DNA of 64,000 bases from positions 195,059,654-195,123,653 of the forward strand of contig JARDYH010000001.1 of NCBI GenBank assembly GCA_029215795.1. Direction: 5' to 3'. Below, in pieces: positions 48,655 to 58,700 of this stretch. A program made the position numbers and the translations under genes. Below the pieces are notes generated by a model. That model made no database searches. It saw only the letters and a program-made list of their open reading frames with translations, and was not told the origin of the DNA. Position 1 is the first letter of the stretch. Every line of letters starts with the position of its first letter. Source of the stretch: Anniella stebbinsi (lineage: Eukaryota; Chordata; Lepidosauria; Squamata; Anniellidae).

Positions 48655-49650
48655 CAATCAACTTATTTCATTCATTTATTACATTTCTATACTGTCCAAA
48701 CCTGAAGCTCTTTGTGTGGCTCACAACAATTAAAACCATGAAATACAACATGATAAAACACATTATTAAAGCTTAAAGGTACAATATAAAACTTCAAACT
48801 CAAAACAAAACCTAGCATTATTGCAAAGATTTAAAATATAGTAACAGATTTAAATCAAACAGAAAGGGAAGACTATAAAAGGCATGCAAAAATAAGGTCT
48901 TCACCTGGCATTGAAAAGAGAACATGGGCGCCAGGTGAGCCTCTCTGGGAAGCTCATTCCACAACTGGATGCCACAGCACCTCACTTCCTTTGGCAGGGG
49001 CTCCCAGAGAAGGACCGATGGAGATTATCTTAGGGTCCGGGAAGGTGTATATAGGAAAAGACAATCCCTCATATAACCTGGTCCAAAGCTGTTTAGGGCT
49101 TTGAATGTTAACCCCAGCACTTTGAATCAGGTTCGGATATGGACAGTCAGCCAGCGCAGATGGAAAAAATACTGGTATAATATGACCACGTTGGCCAGTC
49201 CCCACTAACAATCTCGCTGCCTTATTTTGGACCACCTGAAATTTATAGACAGTTTTCAAAGGCAGCCCCCCATATAACACATTGTAGTAATCCAGACAAG
49301 AGTTACCAGAGCAGGGATAACTGTAGCTAGGCTATCTCTGTCTAGATGAGGACATAGTTGGCATATAAGTCCAAACTGATGAAAGGTGGTCTGTGCCACC
49401 AAGTCCACCTGTGCCTCTAGGGACAATGCTGGATCCAAGAGCACCCTCAAGCTACAAGATGGGGCCAATCTGACCTCCCCAAGAGCAAGTTCCATAACTG
49501 GGGTGCTGCTACATAAAAAGCCCTGTGAGTGTCTCCATCAGCCTAACCTCTCTTGGTGGTGGGACACACAGCAGAGCCTCTGAAGAAGATTGCAAGTCAC
49601 CATCTGGTTCAAAGGAGATATCGTGGCCCCAAATTACTGAGGGCTTTACA
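48655..49650 (-). mobile_element. Old L2/CR1 3' portion
   Basis: The minus-strand reading has FHQFGLICQLCPHLDRDSLA, YGGLPLKTVYKFQVVQNKAA and ICKALSNLGPRYLL with frameshifts. The 3' end is TTGTGAGCCACACAAAGAGC...AATGAATGAAATAAG-like. Confidence 0.7.
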
Positions 49651-49920
49651 GATGAGCAGCAGAACTAAAAATGGACCCTGGAAATGAATTAGTAGAAGAC
49701 AAATATTATAGTCTAAAATGCACACACAAAAACCAGCAGAGAAGCACCAGAAACAGGACACAATGCAAAAAGAGTATGCGTACCCAAAGGTGCCCATGGG
49801 AATTTTTTTAAAAAATTGAAACCAATGCTTTTCCAAACCAAGAGCTCCTTCATCAGGGGCAATCTTACAAAACCAAATTCTGGAAATAGGCAAAGGCTGC
49901 TTTCAAAGAGGTTGGCTATC
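49650..49920 (-). mobile_element. Possible Penelope-like terminal fragment
   Basis: The minus strand has GCCCCTGATGAAGGAGCTCT then TTGGAAAAGCATTGG. CTGATGA (49850-49856) is an intact hammerhead box, but the GAAAC box and stems are not recoverable. Likely a decayed relative of the motifs at 40141 and 53667. Confidence 0.3.
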
Positions 49921-50019
49921 TTTCTCAAACTATCAGTTCAACTTGCCACGACAGTATATATTTAGATGTTAAGACCGTACATCTTTCCAGTCCTGATGAG
50001 CTAAAGGCACCACATGCTA

Positions 50020-50698
50020 CCGTATCTCACCGATTCTAAGACACACTTTTTCTCCCATGTTTACATCTCTAAACATGGGGTGCATCTTAGAATCGATGGC
50101 GCCATGCAATCGCGGGATTTCCCCCGCGTTTTGCAGAAGGCACTAGGGCTCTGCATGCCCCCACCACGACTCACCCTAGCGGGTCCCAAGGGACCCCACA
50201 AGGCCGGTCAGAAGTCCCCCCTCCCCCCTCACCTTGATCGCTGCTGCCTCAGCCTGGGAAGCTTCAGTACTGGGAAAGAGGCCGCAATCTCAGGAAATCT
50301 CGCAAGATCTCGGCCTCCTTCCCAGTACTGAAGCCTTCCCAGGCCGAGGCAGCAGCGATCAAGGGGGGAGGAGGAACTTGTGAGGGGGGAGGAGGGACTT
50401 GCGAGGCCATACCCCCTCCCTTCCATCACCGTCACGCACCCTCACTGCCACCGCTCTGCGCCACTGGCAACGCTCGCCTCGTTACTGGGAACGCCACCTT
50501 GCCAGGCCAAGGCGAGTGCTGGCAGCGGCACAGAGCTGCGGCTGCAACAAGAATGGGTGACGGCGATGGAGGTGAGGGGGGAGGGGTTCTGAAATTAAGG
50601 TGTGTCTTAGAATCGACGCAAAGCTTTTTCCCTGTTGGTGGCCCTGAAATTTAGGTGCATCTTACAATCGATGGCGTCTTACATTTGGTGAAATACGG
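50020..50698. mobile_element. 679 bp TIR transposon with TA target site
   Basis: CCGTATCTCACCGATTCTAA at the left; the right end reads as CCGTATTTCACCAAATGTAA in reverse. TA flanks lie at 50018-50019 and 50699-50700. Subterminal GCATCTTAGAATCGATGGCG and CGCCATCGATTGTAAGATGC-like blocks are also inverted. An inner inverted repeat spans 50233-50363. There is no transposase. Confidence 0.8.
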
Positions 50699-50899
50699 TA
50701 GTTTGGGGTGAACATCTTTCTCCCTCAACCACTATGGTATGTATGAACCCAAGTTCTAGCAGTGAGAGATTCTGTGCTTTGCTTGTTTTCTGTGCTTTGC
50801 TTGTTTTAACAACACCCTATGCGGTGTTGTTAATGGTGTTGGATAGTGGATTCAGACACAGATAAAACCATAGAGCCACGTTTGGTATTTATGTTTTCT

Positions 50900-51530
50900 G
50901 TCTGTATATGATCTTTGTTGTTAGGTGTATTGTCATTCTCCATGTCTCCATAATTCTTGTCAGAAAGTTTTGGATTGAGGGATGTATTTTGTATATTTTG
51001 AGTACTTTTTTCAGCCAGCTGTGTGGGACGGTCAAAAGCCTTTTTATAGTCTACGTAGCAAGTGTGAAGGTTTCTTTTCTGTTTGCTTCATGACGACACT
51101 GTCTATTATTTGCATCCTCTGCTGTTCTTTTTACATCCTTTTTGTTCTTCTGTGAGTATATTATATTGGGTGAGATGTGCTTCAATTTTCTGTGTGATTG
51201 TGGCGGTTATTATTGTTATTATTATTATCTCTTTCTCGCTTATGGCGGTTTTTCTAGTTGGACATGACGGGCTTTGCCAAGTCATGCTGTCTTTTATTGA
51301 TTCAGGAATTTCCTGACGATTGAGCATGTTTTGCCCAGTTTCTGGAGGTTTTCTGCATTGTTTTTTGGTGTGATGCCGGTGACTAATGGAATAATTGTGA
51401 CCTTTTCCTGTTGCCATAGTTCTTTGATTTCCGTGGCCAGTTGTGTATATTTGTCTCTCTTTTCTTCTTCCTTTTCAACATTTTTTTTAATCTTCATTAT
51501 TATTTTTTCTATACTGCCCAACAACCAAAG
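50900..51530 (-). mobile_element. Reverse transcriptase scraps of a non-LTR element (two pieces)
   Basis: On the minus strand, a C-terminal piece (KYTQLATEIKELWQQEKVTI ... GKTCSIVRKFLNQ, about 51460-51297) is followed by an (AAT)n-like tail at 51210-51235. A reverse transcriptase start piece then follows (NILTEEQKGCKKNSRGCK and, frameshifted, CYVDYKKAFDRP, about 51150-51000). Clade not determined. Confidence 0.6.
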
Positions 51531-51969
51531 CTCTCTTTCTAGTCATGCATTGTACCTATCTGTAAAACAGTTTTGTGATTTGACACTTCTCCTTCTGTTA
51601 GAGAAGGGATTCCATTCAGCTTTAGATTAATGGATTTAATAACAGAGTGGCAGATGAAATATGCTGTGCTAAACTATAGAATATTTCTTTAGAAACCTAA
51701 TAGAAAGCTATACTTGGATGTAGAGCTCTTTGTTGCTTTTACAATTCTACAGAACACAGAAAACAAAATAACCTTCCACAGCCTATTGAAAAATTATGGC
51801 AAAATCTTCTGATATTTTAATCTATCTTACATCAACAAAAATAGGGTGCCCTCCCAAGAGTGTACTTTCCACATTTTCCAGTTTAGTGTTCTGAAACACT
51901 ATAATATATATATTATTAGACAATTTAATTTCTATTGTGTATCTTAAACTGAAATTACTAGAGTTTCAT

Positions 51970-52205
51970 TTCCACTGGCTTCCAATTTGGTTTAGGCGCA
52001 ATTCAGAGTATAAAGCCCTGATCAGCCTGGAACCTTGATATTGAAAGAAATGCCTCTTACCTTATGTACCTACCCATGCCCTAAGGGCATCAGTGGAGAC
52101 TTATCTCCAAGTGATTTTATTGTGGTACTTCAATTGTATCACATTTACAACCTGTTAAAAATCTTATGCGTACCATGTCCACAGAACTATATTATGGAGG
52201 CAATC
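51970..52205 (+). mobile_element. CR1/L2 C-terminal fragment
   Basis: CACTGGCTTCCAATTTGGTT, TATAAAGCCCTGATCAGCCT and CCTCTTACCTTATGTACC correspond to HWLP...YKALISLEP...LLPYVP, with stops. Confidence 0.55.
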
Positions 52206-52601
52206 AACAAATAAAAATAAATTCAGGGGGGAACATTTTATTTTTGAAATGGAATAGTTAAAACACCAGGCTCATTCACATGAAACAACTAACCATGGGT
52301 GAAACAACTCGTACTTAGTTGGGGCCGGGCTGCAATAAGCCCACTTGTCACTTCTGAGTCTGAACTCGTGATTTGTTGTTGCATTAAAACCCTAGGTTGT
52401 TTTGTCTTTCAACAGCCCAGAATTCCAGGTTTGGATATCGGATGCAAAGTGGACGTTACAAGCAGATGGGAGGTGGGAGGCAGTGTACACAGAAGCTCTG
52501 GTGCAGCCCTCTAATTGGTGTTACATGCAAACCAGGTCACACTCTGAAAGCACCGGCTAATAACGAACCTCTAGTTATACAAATAGCAACAAAATTGTTT
52601 C

Positions 52602-52767
52602 CTAAGAAATAGTCATGAAATCTAACCGGGGCTGAACTTCCTTCTCTTTCTTTTTCATGGTTTTCCTGGACTTTCCAGATCCTTTAGCCAATTTCTTACT
52701 TTTAGTTTTGAAGATAGGGGAGCTGAGGAAGTCAGTAACTGTAAACGGGTCACCACGCCTCAGTTTT
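52602..52767 (-). CDS. SGO2: SGO2 terminal exon
   Basis: The acceptor CACCCCTCTGCAG ends at 52768. Reads on from the previous exon as RKLRRGDPFTVTDFLSSPIF, then a lysine-rich end (KKKEKEVQ) and TAG at 52604-52602. A possible polyadenylation signal (AATAAA on minus) is at 52242-52237. Confidence 0.85.
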
Positions 52768-55700
52768 CTGCAGAGGGGTGGAGGAGGGAGGGAAAGAGAG
52801 AAGGAATATAATGTAGTTGTCACATTTTAACTTCATATTCCAGAAAACAACATCCCCAAATAAGTGACCAGTTTGCAGACATAGATACTTGACTTGCTTG
52901 CCTCTCCTATAAAAGGGAGCTTGGCATCAAACACAAAACTAACCTGTTGATCTTGGGCTCTGTGTAGGAAACTTCATTTTTTCTCCGTCTACATGTACGG
53001 GTTGCAGAGACTTCTTCCAGAGGGATGGAATGGCATGAACCTGAGCTAGCGTTGGTCAAATCACTCAGTACTATGTTCTCTGTGGATAGAGTTAGGTAAA
53101 TGATTGTGCTACACCAAGATCTCAATTAAACTTCTCGTCAATTCAGAATGATTTGATCCGTTAGGCTGAGTGTTTTCCTTTAAACCATTAAAGGCACAAT
53201 CCTATGCAAGCTTGGACAGTAAACAAAATCCTGGCTGGTGCATGCTGGGAGTTGTAGGACTTTCTTCTGTCTAAATGTGCATAGGATTGTGTCCTAAGTC
53301 TTCTTTATTTCCAGCCAACAAACATACCTTTAAAGATGTTTTCTAAAGAGATGCTCTGTCTGCAGTCTTTCAGACAAGAGTGGACAACTTATCTTTCTCC
53401 AGATGTTTTGGCCCACAACTCCCATCAAGCTTAGACAGAACAGGAAATTTCTCCCAACCCCTTAGAAATACAACAGTAAAGCAGAGCAACTGGGTTGGGT
53501 ACACTGGTGACAATATATACAATAGTAATAATGTTAGTAATAACAATTGTAATAAAAATATTTAAAAATTATATATCAATGAAAACAAATACATGATACA
53601 TATCAGGCCAATAAAAACACAATATTGTAATATTTAAAAACTATCTTTTCCATACAAACACTTCACTAATACCTAACACGTTTCGACCTATGGTCTTCTT
53701 CAATGGTAAAATGAACATTCACAACATATATCAACAATACATACCACAGAAATATCAATAGGCACTACTGCAGTGTTAAATACAAAGACAGTAAATACAA
53801 AGACAGTATTATATTTCAAATTATTATTTATTTTTAAAAATCCTACTTAAAATCAAAGGAAGGCTCTCTTTCCATTCTTAAAACAATTAGAACGCAGATG
53901 TGACGGATGGAGCCAAATTAAGGAGCTGATTACAACAGATGTGCCGTAAACTTCTACAGTGGAAACTGTTCAGGATTTTCACTCTAGAGACTAAGTTTGA
54001 ATGAGGAGATGAACTGGATGGTCATGCATTAGGAACAGCAATATATTATATATGTTTGGCCATTATGTGTTTGATTTGTGGTTTTGCTGGTGATGTTTTG
54101 AAGTATTTTAATGCTATCAGTTAGCCTAGGATGAACGCCCTTAAAGTTGTAATCAGCTCCTTAATTAGGCTCCATCCTTCACATCTGCATTCTAATTGTT
54201 TTAAGAATTTAATGCAAGCCTTAAGCAGTTCTAAGCTGCGCCGATAGCCGGAAAGTTACTGTTTGGGCAGCATCCTGAGCTATTTTATTATTATCTGACA
54301 GTCGTATGTGAGTATGTGGTTTTATACATCTATATTTTTAGCTTATTTAATTTTTTTATAATTGTTATATTACTTGTTTTATCCATATATCTTTTTATAT
54401 ATTCACTTCTAGGACTACTGCAGCCTCTTGTCAAACTAAAAAACAATCCTCCCTGGTGGAGCCCTTGGCCCCCTTACAGTTTACCTATTTTATAAAATGT
54501 TCAGTTCTGTAAGGCTACATATATTAGAGGAAGGATTGGCAAGAGTCTTCCAACTGGTGAGAATTTTTTTTAAAACGTATCTTTGGATATATTTTACTTT
54601 GATTTTAAGTGGAATTTTTAATAAATAATAATTTAATATATAATACGGTCTTTGTATTTACAGGTTTTCACACTGCAGTAGTGCCTATTGATACTTGTGT
54701 GGTATGTGTTGTTGACATGTCTTTGTATAATTGTGAATGTTCATTTTACCACTGTAGAAGACCATGGGTCGAAACGCGTTTGGTATTAGTAAAGGGTTTG
54801 TATGGAAAAGATAGTTTTTAAATATTACAGTATTGTGTTTTTATTGGCCTGATCTATAATGTGCATTTGTTTCCATTGTTTTTATACATCTATATATTTG
54901 TGTGTTTTAACTAGACTGTACAATTAAATAATTTTTAATATTTTTATTACTATTGTTATTACTATTGTATATGTCGTCGCCAGTAAACCCAACCCAGTTG
55001 CTCTGCTTTACTGTTCTACAACTCCCATCAGCCAAGCCAGCATAGCCAACGGTGAGGGTTTATGGGAACTGTTGGCCAAAACTTCTGGAGGGCCAGAAAT
55101 TGCCCATCCCTGCTTTGAGGCATTTTTGGCTGCTAACACTCTCCTGTTCCCAAAGGGGTAGATCTGTTTTCCTTGCATAAGATACCATGCGAAGACAGAA
55201 CAAATCTGAGTGATGCCCTGTCAAGCAGCAATATCCAGTTCCCTCATGGCAGCTGTGGAAAATCCACACTGATCTGCCCGTTATCCAGTCACACTTGGGG
55301 GGGGGGGGGGGGAGAGAAATCATGTCTCCCAAGAGAAGGTAACATATTCTTAAGTGCCTGCAAGAACTTTTGATTATGCCCAGCACGTTTCAGAAAGGAC
55401 TTTGCTGCAAAACATTACTAACGGTTTAAAAACACTCCTACAAACTGTAAACATGCATAAAAGGTTACAAATAATATACTCAACTGCATCCACCATTTAT
55501 AACATTCATAAGCCATGACCATGAAAGAAATTCTTTGCTTTGGGTTATAGTACATAAAAATTCTAATGGGTGGGGTGGGGTGAGAAGGAATAATGTTTGT
55601 GTGCAACATCTCTAGACTCCATTCTCTCTCTTTAAAGAAGTATTGTTTCCTGTACTTCTGTTTTTCTGCTAAAGTAGTAACACGCAGGAACATTCCCTTA

Positions 55701-58700
55701 ACAGCTCAGAATGTACTTCAGGAATCTCACCCTCCTTAAAGTCAGTGTATTATTTCTGATGAAGCTGATAAGAACCCAAGCAGTGGGTATGATTACACAA
55801 TAGGAGATTAACATAAATTCTTAAACTTAAATCTGTGCTTCTCAGAACTGGGTGATGGGTGGAGACTACAAAAAGGCACAAGCAACTTTCAAGTGTTTCT
55901 TAGTTGGACTACCGCCACCCTCAAACCATGAGAAAGAAAATACAAGTAAAAAAACTTTTCTTCGCTTTCTGTGTAGACTGAAAGAAAGATGGGACAAACT
56001 TTCCAGGGCTCTCTTTCACAGACAACGGGTAGGTAGGCAACCTGGTGCCCCTCCAAAGGTTTTAGAAAACAACTATCAGCTCCGGCAAACATGGTCAATG
56101 GTAAAGGGCTATGATTTTCATATTAATTACATAGCAGCAAAGGCTCAAAAAAGGGATTGAGCAGCTCAGGCTAGGGGAGCCAAATCTGGCCCTCCTGGGG
56201 TCCCAATCCAGCCCCCCCCCCCACCAAGTTCCACAGATAGTCACATCTCCCTTCCTTAGCCCCACTTTTCCTCACCTACCAATTATTTAGTGGTTTCCCG
56301 GTTTGGGGCAGTTGAAATGCCTCTCCTAAGCCTTAGTTACCAGCAGCAAGCACATGCAGGTATTTTGGGCCCATCCCTGTTGCCTTTAGCCACAACTGTT
56401 ACCTTTGGCCCCACCCACCCTTGAAATGCAGCCCCCCAAAACTTCTCTGAAATGGAATCCAGCCCTTGAGTTGAAAGAGGTTCTGAACGTTTGCTCTTCT
56501 CTAGCCAAGGTGTAAGAAACCCTAATCGAAGCTGCAGGAGACTAGGTTCATCTATCAATACAAAACAGGTGTGCCTTGGTTACGCACAAGGAGAACTGAA
56601 AGCAGAGCCTAGTGGAAATCTTCATGTGGCCCACTCCAAACCACCGTGGTCAACATTATCAAGAGCCCCTTTTCTCGCTCACCATTTTCTTTCGGCAGTG
56701 TTTCAGGAGTTGCTTGTACTGTCTTTTTCTCACGTCTGGTGGAAGCCAACAGCTTTGCATTAATTTTCTTGGAGGCTGTCAAGATTTTTGGCAAAGCAGA
56801 GGATCTTTCTGGGCTCCCATGATCTTCAGCAGCCGGAAGCACAGAACCTGAATGACCAGCGCTCCGGCAACTGGATAACATGATCTTAGAATGGCCAACT
56901 GAAGAAGAATCAGGAGCGTAGGGGCATATGACTAAGGGTTCAAATAGAGGTGGTGGCACCTCGGTAACATCCATAAGAGAATCTCGCAGAGTTTTGGAAC
57001 TTGGACCCTGAAGAAAATTCCTTCCTGCATGATCTGCTTGACTGGTTTTGCATTCCTCTGGACTTCGAAGGGCAACATCAGAAGGCACACACTCTTCCGA
57101 CGCATAATTTACAGTGTATGCATCCTTTACATTGTGCAATCTCTTCTTTACCTTGGCCATGGCCTCTTCTTTAACTCTTTTCTTTAAGCCAATCACATTG
57201 TTGTCAACACTGCAATATGCCTTCTGTGAGGAGCTGTGATTTGTTTTGCTTGAAGTAGAGTTGGTCTGAGTGGTTGAGGACCCCTGAACCTTTGGGTTCA
57301 TCTTAGTAAAGTTCCTATGGACACTGCCAACAGGAGTAGCTTCATCATCCAGTAAAGTTGCAAATGTAGATAGTGTGCTCCCTGGAGATGCAAGAAAGAT
57401 GGATTTAAGACTGAGTTTTGAAGTCTCATTTTTTCTTTTATTGACACTTTGAGCATTTTCACTCAGATCAAACACATCCACATAAGTTTTGCAATGCTCT
57501 CTCTGTGTATTATCCCTGCCTGCTTTGGCTGTCTTTTCCTTGTAGCCTTTTTTGGTTTTACTTTCTTGCGTGTCACTTTTACTTTCTTGCATTTGAGAAT
57601 GCATGTTAATATCCACACTTTGTACCTCTATCTCCCCAAACCTAGGTGGTACATCAGTTTGTTGTGGCATCCACTTTGGCGTTTTACGCTTTTTACGACC
57701 TAGAGGTGCTTCTTGGCTAGGAATCTGCATTTGGAAACCAACCAACTGTTGCGTACCAATGGCATTCAGTGGGTCCTTATTGCTTAATAAGCTAGACCTT
57801 TGGCTCTGTAACCAACTTTCTAGGTCCTCAAAGTTTTCCAAGTGTGTCTTTTTTTTACTTTGGGGGGAATAGTCATTCTCATCATCTGGAGGACCTGGAT
57901 CTACCACACCGGTTCTTCTGCAACCTTTGGCTTTATTAGAGCATTGGGAAGTACGTTTCACATCACAGCCATGGCTTTTTTCACCTTGCTGTACTTTATT
58001 GCTTAATGAAATGGTCTCTGGGCTTTGGGACAGTCTTTCTAAATACTTCTTTTTTTCCAAGAATTTTCTTTTTTTTACTTCCTGGGTCAAAGCATTACAG
58101 CCACAGACATGGTTTGGAGGAGCTGGGTCCAGCCAAGAAGATGTTGGGCAACCTGTGGCTTTGTCAGAGTGCTGGGAACTATGCTTCTCCTTCCAATGGT
58201 GGCTGTCCAATGGCACTATTTTCTCCAGATAATCCTCTTGACTAGGATCTTCAACAGGACGTGAAGGCTTGGGAATGTTTATCTTACTATTACTCAGTCT
58301 GTTGGTTTCAGATAAAATTGCAGTATCCACTTGTCCATTACTATAATGGTCCACATTTCTTTTTGATTGGCTGATAGAAGAATCTCTGTCCTTCGTTTCA
58401 GTGGCTTTGATCTTCTCATAGCCTTTCTTTTTAGTGCTCAGCCTAACAAGCTCACCGACCTGGCTGATGTCAAGGGACTGTGTAGCAGCCGGCTCAGTTT
58501 CCTTTGCCCACCGCAGGCTATCAAGTGGCATGTTATCCAGCGGCCCCATCGGAGAATTGCCTCCAAATTCAGCAGATAAATCTTTTCTGTGCTTCTTTCT
58601 CTTGGTCACGTGTCCACATGACGACACCATACAGTCGCTGCATGGTCTCACAATCTCCTCACACTGCTGCAGTGAAGAATTCTTACCCAGGGCAGAGCGC

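Larger units (their letters stand above)
44746..52600. other. Intergenic region between convergent IDH1 and SGO2
   Basis: About 7.9 kb with no gene of its own. It is composed largely of repeats: a CG-rich MITE (44896-45109), a two-unit element (45785-46803), a SINE, L2/CR1 and Penelope-like remnants, a TA-flanked transposon (50020-50698) and reverse transcriptase scraps. Some 47000-48400 sequence is unassigned. The left part of this span may include SGO2 3' UTR near 52240. Confidence 0.65.
53428..55017. mobile_element. 1.59 kb foldback (large inverted repeat) element, probably Penelope-like and non-autonomous
   Basis: Flanked by a 13 bp direct duplication, ACAACTCCCATCA (53415-53427 and 55018-55030). 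The ends CAGTAAAGCAGAGCAACTGG (from about 53475) and CCAGTTGCTCTGCTTTACTG (to about 55013) start inverted arms of several hundred bases. Further mirrored blocks are GAACATTCACAA / TTGTGAATGTTC, CACTGCAGTAGTGCC and AAGGAGCTGATTACAAC / GTTGTAATCAGCTCCTT (53923 and 54147). The right arm has an extra segment of about 330 bases (54215-54540). It contains two inverted hammerhead-like motifs and no reverse transcriptase or transposase ORF. Confidence 0.7.
53385..55112. mobile_element. 'CATCTGGAG'-family palindrome split by a later insertion
   Basis: The left half (GGACAACTTATCTTTCTCCAGATGTTTTGG...ACAACTCCCATCA, to 53427) and the right half (ACAACTCCCATCAGCC...GGCCAAAACTTCTGGAGGGC, 55018-55112) together make one repeat copy. 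The shared ACAACTCCCATCA is the target duplication of the insert. Confidence 0.75.
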
